56,849 bases of DNA from Bacillota bacterium (GTDB lineage: Bacteria; Bacillota; Sulfobacillia; JAJZYS01; JAILZS01), in assembly GCA_023512375.1 (NCBI GenBank), contig JAILZS010000013.1, forward strand, positions 1 through 56,849, written 5' to 3'. Below, in pieces: positions 42,197-50,948 of this stretch. Numbering within the stretch: the first letter of the stretch is position 1; each line of letters begins with the position of its first letter. The notes beneath the pieces are model-generated. The model ran no database searches and was not told the origin of the DNA. It saw only the letters and a list, made by a program, of their open reading frames with translations. The position numbers and the translations under genes were made by a program.

Positions 42197-45100
42197 CTGC
42201 CGCCCCCCTGGGGAACCGGCTGACCCCACACCAGGGCGGCCCAGGCCCGCCACTCGGCGGCCGTGGCCGTACCCCAGCGGTAGAGGGAGAAGCCGATGGC
42301 GCCGTCGTCCTCCGCCGCGGCGAACGCCGCCAGGATCTCGGCCGGCGTGGGGTTGTTGGGACCCGTGCCCGACTGGGTGAACATGTCGTACGCCTCCCCG
42401 ATGGGGGCGATGGGCAGGGCGGGGTTGCCGTCCAGCCGGCGGATCTCGTCGATCGACTCCCGGATGTAACTGTACACGTACGAAGCCGTGTACGCCTTCG
42501 GCATCGAATGCCAGTAGTCCATGGGGGCGATGACGTCCACGTCCTTGGCCAGGGCGGCGTATGGGTAGGCGGAGTGGAACATCGGGGGGAAGGTGACGCC
42601 CACGAACAGCTCGCCCGGCAGGGCCTGGCGCACCGCGTCGGCGTAGGCGGTGACCGCCTGGGAGGTGATGACGTCCTCGATGTCGGCGGCCACGCCGTCC
42701 ACGCGGTCGCCGGTGGGCGAGGTGTACTGGGCCACGCGCACGGTCATGGCGGCGTCCTGGGCGGGATGGACGAGGGCCGTGTACACCCAGGCCACGACGG
42801 CGATGTGCGCGGCGTGCGCCAGGGGCAAGAGCGCGTCCAGGGCGTCGGTGCCGTAGAAGCCGTCGTGCGTGGTGGCCACCTCAAGGTACAGGTGGTCGAT
42901 GTGGTCGGCGACGCAGGTGGAGACGATGGAAGCCGCACCCACGTTGTGCCAGTCGGCCCACATGAGCCACATGCCCTTGCCGGCCACAAGGGAGGCGCGG
43001 GTGCGTTCCACCGTCAGCTGGAGCGCCGCCGGTCTCAGGCCGGGGGACAAGGCCGTGACGACAACCGTCCCCGGCTCCTGGGCGGTGAAGCGGGCCACAG
43101 CGCCGGGCGCCTGGCCCGACAGGACGGAGAGCGAACCGGCGCCCGCAGGGCGCAGGGCGACGGTCACGGGCACCGCCGCGCCCGCCGGCTCCAGGTTGCC
43201 ATAGGCGTCGGCGACCGTGACCGACAGGGTGACGCTCTGGCCTGGCAGGAGAAGGGAGGTCGGCGCTGCCGACAAGGCGAGGGCGGCCGGCGCCGCCGGC
43301 TGCACGGTGAGGGTGGTGTGCGCCGGCGCCTGGCCCGGGATGGTGGCCGTGAGCGCGTAGGTCCCGGCCGCGTCCTCGGTGAGGGGGAAGGTCGCCACCC
43401 CTGCCGCGTCGGCCGCCGTCAGGGTCTGGGTCGCCCCGCCCCCGACGGGGGCCACGGCGAGGGTGACGGGCACGCCGTTGGACGCGCTGTCGGGAGCTCC
43501 CCCCGCCGGCCCCACGTCGACCGTGACGTCGACCGTCTGCCCGGCGGTGGCGGAGTACGGAGCGGCGGCGAAGGACGGCACGTCCTGAGGGAGGGCGGAG
43601 ACCACCTGCAGGGTGATCTGGGCCGGCGGCAGGCCGGGGCTGGCGGCGATGACCACGGCCGTGGCGCCGGCCGCGGTCGGGGCGGTGTACTCGGCCACCA
43701 CGCCGCTGTCCGTCACGGTAGCGGCGACGCCGGACAGCTGGCCCGGCGACATGGCACCCAGCCCCACCTGGAGCGGGAGCGTGCCCACGGTGGGCTCGCC
43801 GCCGGCGTCCACCACCGTGGCCGTGATCGGCACCGTGCTGCCTGCCAGGACGTAGGGCGAGGGGGCGGAGAGCACCAAACCCGCCGGCGGCGCGGGCGCG
43901 ACGGTGAGGGTGGCCTGCGCCCCCGAAAGGCCCTGGGCGGTCGCCGTCAGGCTGTACGTGCCCGGCAGGCCCGCCGTCCACGTGAAGGTGGCCACCCCGC
44001 CCTGATCGGCGGCGGTGAGGACCACCGGTGCGGGCGGGGACGCGGCGGCGGTGGGGAGGGCGCTTTTCGTCTGCGTCAGGGTGAGGGTGAGCGTGCGCCC
44101 CGCATCGCCCGTCACCGTGGCGCCGGTGGCGTCCTCGACCGCCACCGTCAGCGTGACGGCCGCCCCCTCCTGAGGCGACGCCGGCGTGATCGCGGTGACC
44201 GCCAGACGGCTCGCGCCGCCGGACGCGGCGGACACCGCCGTGGTGGCGCTCGCCCCGCTCAGGCCCTGGGAGCTGGCGCTGAAGGTGTAGGTGCCCGGCG
44301 CCGTGGGCGTGTAGGAGAAGACGGCGACGCCGCCCGCATCCACCGCGGTCAGGGTGGTGGTACCGCCCGGACCGGTGACGGCGAGGGCGATGGTGCGGCC
44401 GGCGTCGGCGGCGTCGACGCCGCCGGGGCCGTCGGCCGTCACCCGGACGGTCAGGGGCTGGCCCACCATGGCGGAGGCGGGGGCGCGGACGCTCAGGCCC
44501 ACGGGCGGGGGCGGGGGAGGCGGCACCACGGCGACGCGGGCGGTGGCATGCGCCCCCGACAGGGGAGCGGCGGCCGTCACCGCGGCCGTACCGGCAGAGG
44601 CGGCGAGGAACACCCCGGACGCGCTTACCGTGCCCCCCGTGGCCGACCACACCAGGGCGCTGGGCACCTGGCGGCCGGCGGCATCCAGGGCGCGGGCCGT
44701 GAAGGCGACCGCCACCCCGACCTGGACCGGGGTGCGGGCGGGCGTCGGCACGGTGACCGTGCGCACGACGCGCGACGCCTCCCGCCCCAGGGCCGCCTCC
44801 GACAGAGCCGTCGCGCCCACCAGGGCGTAGGCGGCCTGGGCACGGGTGACGATGGCGGCGGGGGCGAAGCGCCCGGGGGGAAGATCGCCCAGACCCAGGC
44901 CCAGGTGCCCGAACAGGGTGACGGCGCCGCGTTCCGCCGGCGGGAGCGCCCCCTCATCGGCAAAGGTGGGCGCAAGGGCGGCCTCGTCCGCGGCCACCGT
45001 CCCGAGGCCCAGAGCAACGTCGATCGCCTCGGCAAGCTGGGCGTGGTCGACGCGGGCGTCGGGGGCGTAGGCGCCCAGGGCGGCGCGCACCAGGGAGGCC

Positions 45101-46203
45101 CCGCCCGCGTCGCCCACCCCCTTCCACACCCCCAGCGCGTGCGCCAGACCGGCCTCGTGGAGGGGTGCGGCAGGCGACCACTCGCTCCCCGCAAGGGGCG
45201 GCATGAGGCCGCGCGCCGCCGCCTGGCGCACCGCCGCCGCCTCCCACGCCGTGGCCGGCACGTCGGGGAAGGGCCCGACGGCGGACCCGGCGGCGCGCGG
45301 CCAGGGGGCGGCGGGCCCGGCGCGCACGGCGACGCGCCAGGTGGCCTGGGCGCCGCCCGCCAGGGCCCTGGCCGTCACCTCCCCCCACCCCGGGGCCACG
45401 GCCACGAGCACGGTCGAACCGTCTACGGCCACCGCCCCCGTCGCCCGCCATACCACGCCCACCGGCAGAGGGCGGCCAGCGCGATCCACCACCACCGCGT
45501 GCAGGGCCACGCGCTGCCCGCGCACGAGCGCGGTGGGCACGCCCCCCGCCCGTACGCCGGCCACCGCGGGGGCCAGGGCGGCGGCCACCGCCGCCCGCGT
45601 CAGGTGGGCCGCCCCCACCAGCACCCAAGCCGCCTGGTCGCGCTCCACGCCGCCCGCCGGCTGGAAGGTGCCGGCCCACGTGTTGCCCCACGTGAGCCCC
45701 AGGCGGGCCATGAGGGTGGCGGCGCCGGACGCCCAACGGGGGATGGCGCGGGAGTCGGGCCAGGCGGCGCCGACCGAAGCGAAGTCGGCCGCCGCGCCCC
45801 CGAGCCCCAGGGCGTCGACGAGAGCCAAGGCGAACACGGCGTGGGTCACGGTCCCCTGGGGCGCGTAGGCGGCCCCGGCCACCCGTTCCGCCCCCGCCAC
45901 GAGGGCGAGCGCGGCCCCGGGCCCCGGACCGCCCGGAAGGCGGGAGAGGGCATGGACGAGGTCGGCCTCCGTCACCGCCCACGTGGGCCGGAAGTCGCGG
46001 CCGTAAGGGGAGAGGAACCCCGCCCGCACGGCGGCGACGACGCGCCCCGCGTCCCAGAAGTCCGCCGGCACGTCGGCGTACGGGGGGCGGGGGGCCGGGG
46101 CCGAGGCGCCGAGGGCTGGAAGCGGCAGGAGGAGGGCGGCCAGGGCGGCGGCGAGGAGGCGCCAAACGACCCGGCCTCGCCCCCTCTGCCGCCGATGCGC
46201 CAC
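42193..46203 (-). CDS. S-layer-homology surface protein with Ig-like repeats and TIM-barrel domain
   Basis: A 1336-residue exported protein. A signal peptide (1-35) precedes two SLH-like regions (about 40-190 and 310-475, e.g. YADVPADFWDAGRV and FPDVPATAWEAAAVRQAA) separated by one Ig/BIG-like domain. A poly-Pro linker (561-567) and about five Ig/invasin-type repeats (570-1065) follow. The C-terminal ~260 residues (from ~1077) look like a glycosidase-type TIM barrel (WLMWADWHN, VDGVAADIEDV with Asp1174/Glu1176, VIAPMDYWH, GFSLYRWG). SLH regions bind secondary cell-wall polymer; the barrel may act on wall glycans. GTG 46203 is chosen for GGGAGGTGG upstream and an intact signal peptide. Confidence 0.82.
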   Translation of the reverse strand: MAHRRQRGRGRVVWRLLAAALAALLLPLPALGASAPAPRPPYADVPADFWDAGRVVAAVRAGFLSPYGRDFRPTWAVTEADLVHALSRLPGGPGPGAALALVAGAERVAGAAYAPQGTVTHAVFALALVDALGLGGAAADFASVGAAWPDSRAIPRWASGAATLMARLGLTWGNTWAGTFQPAGGVERDQAAWVLVGAAHLTRAAVAAALAPAVAGVRAGGVPTALVRGQRVALHAVVVDRAGRPLPVGVVWRATGAVAVDGSTVLVAVAPGWGEVTARALAGGAQATWRVAVRAGPAAPWPRAAGSAVGPFPDVPATAWEAAAVRQAAARGLMPPLAGSEWSPAAPLHEAGLAHALGVWKGVGDAGGASLVRAALGAYAPDARVDHAQLAEAIDVALGLGTVAADEAALAPTFADEGALPPAERGAVTLFGHLGLGLGDLPPGRFAPAAIVTRAQAAYALVGATALSEAALGREASRVVRTVTVPTPARTPVQVGVAVAFTARALDAAGRQVPSALVWSATGGTVSASGVFLAASAGTAAVTAAAPLSGAHATARVAVVPPPPPPPVGLSVRAPASAMVGQPLTVRVTADGPGGVDAADAGRTIALAVTGPGGTTTLTAVDAGGVAVFSYTPTAPGTYTFSASSQGLSGASATTAVSAASGGASRLAVTAITPASPQEGAAVTLTVAVEDATGATVTGDAGRTLTLTLTQTKSALPTAAASPPAPVVLTAADQGGVATFTWTAGLPGTYSLTATAQGLSGAQATLTVAPAPPAGLVLSAPSPYVLAGSTVPITATVVDAGGEPTVGTLPLQVGLGAMSPGQLSGVAATVTDSGVVAEYTAPTAAGATAVVIAASPGLPPAQITLQVVSALPQDVPSFAAAPYSATAGQTVDVTVDVGPAGGAPDSASNGVPVTLAVAPVGGGATQTLTAADAAGVATFPLTEDAAGTYALTATIPGQAPAHTTLTVQPAAPAALALSAAPTSLLLPGQSVTLSVTVADAYGNLEPAGAAVPVTVALRPAGAGSLSVLSGQAPGAVARFTAQEPGTVVVTALSPGLRPAALQLTVERTRASLVAGKGMWLMWADWHNVGAASIVSTCVADHIDHLYLEVATTHDGFYGTDALDALLPLAHAAHIAVVAWVYTALVHPAQDAAMTVRVAQYTSPTGDRVDGVAADIEDVITSQAVTAYADAVRQALPGELFVGVTFPPMFHSAYPYAALAKDVDVIAPMDYWHSMPKAYTASYVYSYIRESIDEIRRLDGNPALPIAPIGEAYDMFTQSGTGPNNPTPAEILAAFAAAEDDGAIGFSLYRWGTATAAEWRAWAALVWGQPVPQGGGS

Positions 46204-46209
46204 CGCTCG

Positions 46210-46312
46210 CCACCTCCCAACCGCCGCCCGCAAGCACGGTTGGCGGCGGCTGGTCCTCCCGTTCGACAGGTGTCGGAGGCTTCCTCCCCAGGAAGGCGGC
46301 GCCGGTGGCGCC
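46210..46312 (-). other. Intercistronic stem-loops before the surface-protein gene
   Basis: The gap between the ATPase stop and the surface-protein start holds several stems: CTTCCT/AGGAAG with a four-base loop (46280-46295) and GGCGCC/GGCGCC (46298-46312). Two mutually exclusive pairings also share one region: CCAACCG 46217-46223 with 46237-46243, or CCGCCGCC 46221-46228 with 46242-46249. The first pairing touches the ribosome site of the surface-protein gene (46211-46218). No T tract or promoter was seen. Confidence 0.4.
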
Positions 46313-46330
46313 AGATATCGCCAGGACGGG

Positions 46331-49300
46331 TCAAGGGTCGAGCTCCACCCGCTCCTCCCCCTCGGCCCCCAACCAGGCGTCGAACCGGCGCCTTAACTCG
46401 GCCGCGGTGCCGCCCCCGGCGGCGGCGAGGGTGCGGGAGAGGGCGCTCAGGCTGCGGCGCCGCACGGGCGTGGGGGCCGGGGGCGAGGGGACGGGTCCCT
46501 CCCCCTCCCCGGCCGCCGCGGCCAGCGACCGCAGGAGGTCGGCATAGGCGGCGATCCCCTCCGTGAGCGGCGGGTCGCCCAGGCGGTAGCCGCAGGGGCA
46601 GACGGGTTCCACCTCCAGGGCGCGCGCCGGGTTGAGGGTGCAGCGGCGCCGAAGGACGGCGGCGCGGGCCTCGCGCGCGCGCGCGTCCGCCGCCGCGGCC
46701 GGCCACCGCCGCTCCAGGGCGGCCAGGGCGCCGGTCGGGTCTTCGCCCAGGGCACGGCGGTGGGCGGCCGCGTACCGCTCCCGGTAGCGTTCGACGAAGC
46801 GGCCGTACGCGGCCAGCCAGGCCTCCCGCGCCCCCACCTCGAGGAGGCCCGGGGCGGCGGTGAGGGAGGCGACCAGGTCGCGCCGCTCCTGCGCCAAGGC
46901 GGCGCCCTCCGGTCCCGCCGCCTCCAGCCCGTCCAAGGCGGGGTGCACGAGGTAGCGGTGGGCCTCCAGCAGAGCGCGCACCTCCCGCCGCACGAAGGCG
47001 GACCAGGCGTCGGAACGCGCGACCGCCGCCGCCCCTTCCGGACCGAGCTCCTCCGCCGCCCGCTCCAGCCGCGCCAGCCCCTCCGCCGGCGCGAGCGACA
47101 CCTGCACCGCCGCCGCCAAGCGGCCGGCCGCGGCCAGATCGAAAGCCGCCTGCTCGAGGTGCCAGCGCGCCAGCACGGGATGGCGGGCGAGCTCCCTCAG
47201 CGCCTCCGACTCGGCGGCCGGGTCGCCCCGCTCCGCCTTCCACTTCACGCACCGCGCCCACAGCTCGCGTTCCTTGGCGGGAAGGTAGGGGCCGTCCGCC
47301 GCCTCCGCCAGGAACGGCAGGCGGGACAGCGCCTCGGGCACGGCGCGGCGGTCGCCGGCGCGGCCCGGGCGCAGGGCATCGAGCCGTTCCACCGCCTCCG
47401 GCCCCGTGAGGCGGGCGAGCGGCACCCTCCGTCCCCCCGCCGCCGGCACCGCCAAGCCGGCGAACACGGCGGCCGCCACGGTGAGGCGTACGGCGCGTGC
47501 GTCGAGCCCCAGCCGCCCCTTGGCCAGGGCGCGCCGTACCTCGGCCATGGGGACCTCCTGCCCCCCCTCCGCCCCGTCTGCCCCGGCCGCCCGCGCCGCA
47601 AGCACGCCGGCCAAAGCGGCCAGGGCGGGGGAGCGCGCCGGGTCGGTGACGAGGCGGAAGGCTCGCCCGCGCCGCTCGGCCAAGCCCAGGGGAACGAGCA
47701 CCCCGTCCAGGAGGGCGAGGGCCGGGGCCGGGGTGGCCGCCCCCGAACCGGCCTCCCCCTGAGGGAAGAAGGCGGCGTAGAGCGCCTCCTCCCCCGCCTC
47801 GGCGACCGCCTCCCCCCTGGGCATGACCATTCGGTGGTCGGGATGGCGTAGGGAGAGGGCGGTCGAGACCAGGCGTTCGAGAACGGCGGGGAAGGCAAGG
47901 ACGCGCAACGCCTCGAGCCTCCCCAGGGTGTCGCCTTGCCCCAGGATTGCCTCGCCCCCGTACATGGCGTCCAGGACGAGGCGCCCGGCGGTGGGGAGGA
48001 CGAGGCGCTTCTCCTCCCGCACCACCTCGAGCGCGCGGCCGGAGCGCTCGTCCGCCACCCCCTCCAGCTCCCGCTCCAGGGCCAAAAGGGCGTCGAGGCG
48101 CCGGAGCGACCCGAGGTCGGCGACCGGAGCGGGAAGCCACCAGACGAGCGCCTCCGCCCCCTCCCGGCCGCGCGCCGCGGGTAGGAGCACCTCGTCCAGG
48201 CGGCGGCGGGCACGCGCCGCCCCCTCGGGGCCGCGAGGCGCCGCCAGGGCGAGGACGAAGTCCATGCCGGGGCGGGCGAGCTCGGCCAGCCAGGCGTCCA
48301 CGTCGGCCGGCTCCAGGTCCTCCAGGTCGCCGTACCACACGCTCCCCCGCCGCTCGCTGCGCTCCCACGTGAGGACGCGGACGCCCTCCCGCTCCCGCCG
48401 GAGGGTGGCCAGGGGCAACGACGGGTCGTCCCCCAGCGCCGCCAGGACGCCTTCGAGGACGCGGTTCTCCTCGTCCGGCCCCCCGCCCGCCGCAAGCGCC
48501 GCCAGCCGCCTCTCCACCACCAGGGCCGCGTCCGCCTCGGCGTCCACCCGGTAGCGGGCCGCGCCCTTCGGCCCCGCTTCCCGCACCACGTAGGCGCCCA
48601 ACTCGGTCATGCGCTCCAGCGTCGCCGCCACCTCGAGCCGGCCCAGGCCCGGGTCGACGGCGCTGCCGGTCACGGCCAGCGCCCGCGCCACCTCGTCCGC
48701 CGTCCGCGCCCGCGGCCGCACGCCCGCCGCCTCCACGCACAGGTAACGGGCGACCCGTTGTGCGAGCGCGCCGTCGGGGCCGAACAGGCGCTCCCCCTCC
48801 AACCGGTACAGGGCGTCCACACGCTCCACCAGCGGCGCCGTCTCCGGTGTCTCCAGGAGGCGGAGGGAGAAGTGCCCGAACAGGGCGTCGGGGGTGAGCA
48901 GGTGGTCGGCCGGGGCTTCGAGCAGCGGCTCGACGCCCAGGTCGGGGTCGCCCACGAGGTGGCGGTAGACGAAGTCCAGGGCGCCGCGCGTCGCCGACAG
49001 GTGGTGGCGCATGGCGTCCAGGTGCTCGAAGGTGGGCGGGTAGACGGGGTAGAGGCGGTCGAAGCGTTCGGGCGCGCACGGCAGGCCCACCGCCTCGGCC
49101 AGGCGCGAGCGCACGGCGGCGATCGCCTCCTGAGCCCCCGGGCGGTGCCGGAGGAGGCGGTGGGCCACCACCTCCTCGAGGTGGGCGCCGCCCAGCCGCA
49201 GGGTGACGAAGCGGTCGCGCAGGCGCTGCGCCACCTCAGGGTCGGGCCGGGCCGCCGCCTCGATGCTCTCCTGCATCGTGGCCACGAGGCATAGGGGGAT

Positions 49301-49885
49301 GTCGCGCACCTCCCCCAGGTACTGAAGGAGCCGCACGTCCTCGCGCAGGTCGGCCCGCGTGGGCTTGGCGCGCAAGAAGCTCGACAGCTCGTCCACCAGG
49401 AGGAGGAGGCCGCGGCGGCCCAGTCGCCGCGCCGCCTCGGCCGCCGCCTTCCAACGCTCCGGCCGGGTGGGGGCCTCGGCCAGGCCACCCGCCGCCCGCC
49501 CCACCGCCTCCAGGAGGATCTCCTCCAGCGGACGGGCCGCCGCCTGCTCCACGAGCGGGACGAGCACCGCCAGGGGCGGGGGCGAAGGCGGCGATCCGTC
49601 GCCGAACAGGGCACGCGCGGCGGGGTGGGGCGCCGGCGCGCCCGCCTCGGCCAAGACGGCCAGGAGGTGGCTCTTGCCGCTGCCGTATCCCCCGAGCACG
49701 AAGGCGCTGCCACCGCCCTGGCGAAGGCGGCGACCCACCGCGGCCAAGGCCCGCCGCGCCTCCTCGGTGGGAACGAAGGCCTCCAGGAGCTCCCGCCGGC
49801 GCCCGGCGTCGGCGTGCTCGCCCAGCCGCACCACCGTGTCGATGCGCGGCACCTCGACCAGGTCGCCCACCCGCACCGCCGCCAT
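46331..49885 (-). CDS. Large P-loop ATPase, DUF6079/BrxC-PglY-like
   Basis: A 1184-residue cytoplasmic protein. The N-terminal ATPase domain has Walker A GGYGSGKS (65-72) and Walker B LLLLVDE (160-166). A sensor-like LVATMQES (200-207) and an RDRFVTLRL segment complete an AAA/STAND-type core. The preceding ~50 residues (VEVPRIDTVVRLGEHAD) match the start of DUF6079-type proteins, relatives of the BREX ATPases BrxC/PglY. The remaining ~800 residues are helical, with a Cys1082 ... CPCGY (1096-1100) metal-like cluster near the end and a low-complexity linker after it. Anti-phage or DNA-associated roles are known for relatives, but no methylase, helicase or nuclease is encoded nearby. It follows the TPR gene by 17 bases. 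Confidence 0.75.
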   Translation of the reverse strand: MAAVRVGDLVEVPRIDTVVRLGEHADAGRRRELLEAFVPTEEARRALAAVGRRLRQGGGSAFVLGGYGSGKSHLLAVLAEAGAPAPHPAARALFGDGSPPSPPPLAVLVPLVEQAAARPLEEILLEAVGRAAGGLAEAPTRPERWKAAAEAARRLGRRGLLLLVDELSSFLRAKPTRADLREDVRLLQYLGEVRDIPLCLVATMQESIEAAARPDPEVAQRLRDRFVTLRLGGAHLEEVVAHRLLRHRPGAQEAIAAVRSRLAEAVGLPCAPERFDRLYPVYPPTFEHLDAMRHHLSATRGALDFVYRHLVGDPDLGVEPLLEAPADHLLTPDALFGHFSLRLLETPETAPLVERVDALYRLEGERLFGPDGALAQRVARYLCVEAAGVRPRARTADEVARALAVTGSAVDPGLGRLEVAATLERMTELGAYVVREAGPKGAARYRVDAEADAALVVERRLAALAAGGGPDEENRVLEGVLAALGDDPSLPLATLRREREGVRVLTWERSERRGSVWYGDLEDLEPADVDAWLAELARPGMDFVLALAAPRGPEGAARARRRLDEVLLPAARGREGAEALVWWLPAPVADLGSLRRLDALLALERELEGVADERSGRALEVVREEKRLVLPTAGRLVLDAMYGGEAILGQGDTLGRLEALRVLAFPAVLERLVSTALSLRHPDHRMVMPRGEAVAEAGEEALYAAFFPQGEAGSGAATPAPALALLDGVLVPLGLAERRGRAFRLVTDPARSPALAALAGVLAARAAGADGAEGGQEVPMAEVRRALAKGRLGLDARAVRLTVAAAVFAGLAVPAAGGRRVPLARLTGPEAVERLDALRPGRAGDRRAVPEALSRLPFLAEAADGPYLPAKERELWARCVKWKAERGDPAAESEALRELARHPVLARWHLEQAAFDLAAAGRLAAAVQVSLAPAEGLARLERAAEELGPEGAAAVARSDAWSAFVRREVRALLEAHRYLVHPALDGLEAAGPEGAALAQERRDLVASLTAAPGLLEVGAREAWLAAYGRFVERYRERYAAAHRRALGEDPTGALAALERRWPAAAADARAREARAAVLRRRCTLNPARALEVEPVCPCGYRLGDPPLTEGIAAYADLLRSLAAAAGEGEGPVPSPPAPTPVRRRSLSALSRTLAAAGGGTAAELRRRFDAWLGAEGEERVELDP

Positions 49886-49902
49886 CCCCCGTCCCCTCCC
49901 CC

Positions 49903-50934
49903 TCAGCCCCCGCTCCGGTCGGAACCGCCGCCGCCCCGCCTCGCCCGCAGGCGGGCGATGGCGGCGTAAAGCCCCTTGGCCTGGGGGTGTTCGGCCAGAA
50001 GGGCGCGGAAGAAGGCCTCCCCCGCCTCCCGCTCGCCCGCCGCCAGGTAGTCGGCGACGAGCGCGTTGCGGGCGTAGACGTCGCCCGGTTCCCGCCGCAA
50101 GAGCGCCTCCAGCAGGGGGCGCGCCTCGCCCGCGCGCCCCAGGCGGCGCAGGACGAAGGCCAGTTGGCGCAAAGCGTAGGGATCGCCCGGGCGCTCGGCC
50201 AGATAGGCCCGGTACGCCTCCGCCGCCCCCGCCAGGTCGCCGCCGCTGCGCCTACGGTCTGCGGCGGCCAGGAGGATGGCGCGCCCCGCCTCGGGGTCGG
50301 TGCGGGCGCGCACCCGGGCCGCACCCATGAGCTCGGCCGCCGCCTCGGCGGCCGGCATCTCCCGCGTGCGCAAGGCGAGAAGGCGGGCACGGGCGTAGGC
50401 GGCGTCGGCGCCCCCGCCCGCCTGCGCCAGCTCCGACCAGAGGGCTTGCGCCCGGCCGAGGTCGCCGCGCGCCTCGGCCAGGAGGGCCTCCTCCCGGCGC
50501 ACGGCGGGCGCAGGTCCGCCCTCCCCGGCGCGGGCGAGCTCCTGGGCCAGGGCCGCTTCCGCCCCCGCAAGGTCCCTCGCCTCCCGCAGGGCGCGCACCC
50601 AGAGGGCGGCGCGGCGGGCGGTGGGGGCACGGGCGTAGGCGCGGCCGAGGTGGCGGGCGGCCCGGTCCAGGCGGAGGCGCGCCATCTCCGCCTGGCCTAG
50701 GACGGTGTGGGCCGCAGCCTCGTCGCCGTCCAGGGAGAGGGCGGCCTGCGCCTCCCGCACGGCGGCGTCTCGGCGCCCCGCCGCCCACAGAAAGGCGGCG
50801 TGGGCGCCGCGCACCGCCGCCTCTTCGGGATGACGGGCGGCGAGGTCCGCCACCTCTGCCAGCGCCTCCTCGCGCTCACCCCGCCTGAAGCGGCCCCACG
50901 CCCGGCGCAGGCGGGCCTCCACCTCCCGCGCCAT
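49903..50934 (-). CDS. Tetratricopeptide repeat protein
   Basis: A 343-residue soluble protein made of about nine to ten TPR-like 34-residue helical pairs. Recognisable repeats include GREREEALAEVADLAARHPEE-type units, RRDAAVREAQAALSLDGD, RPGDPYALRQLAFVLRRLG and GEAFFRALLAEHPQAKG. There is no membrane segment or catalytic motif. TPR proteins mediate protein-protein contacts. Being only 17 bases upstream of the large ATPase gene and 14 bases downstream of the transpeptidase gene, it is a plausible partner or adaptor of the ATPase. The ATG at 50934 has limited ribosome-site support. Confidence 0.8.
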   Translation of the reverse strand: MAREVEARLRRAWGRFRRGEREEALAEVADLAARHPEEAAVRGAHAAFLWAAGRRDAAVREAQAALSLDGDEAAAHTVLGQAEMARLRLDRAARHLGRAYARAPTARRAALWVRALREARDLAGAEAALAQELARAGEGGPAPAVRREEALLAEARGDLGRAQALWSELAQAGGGADAAYARARLLALRTREMPAAEAAAELMGAARVRARTDPEAGRAILLAAADRRRSGGDLAGAAEAYRAYLAERPGDPYALRQLAFVLRRLGRAGEARPLLEALLRREPGDVYARNALVADYLAAGEREAGEAFFRALLAEHPQAKGLYAAIARLRARRGGGGSDRSGG

Positions 50935-50948
50935 GCCGCGCCCCGCCC

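Noticed and set aside
46325-46334. TTGACC on the minus strand as a -35 for the surface-protein gene
   Set aside because: It overlaps the ATPase stop codon and the only TA-rich hexamer downstream is 11 bases away, too close for a promoter.
42508-46566. A 1352-codon open frame antisense to the surface-protein gene
   Set aside because: It has no recognisable domain, is His/Arg/Gly-rich, and reads the complement of a gene with clear signal peptide, SLH and Ig repeats. Long antisense frames arise from the scarcity of stop codons in GC-rich DNA.
45972-49079. A 1035-codon frame in another register of the ATPase gene
   Set aside because: It is Gly/Arg/Pro-rich and lies over the P-loop ATPase frame, which has conserved motifs and a ribosome site.
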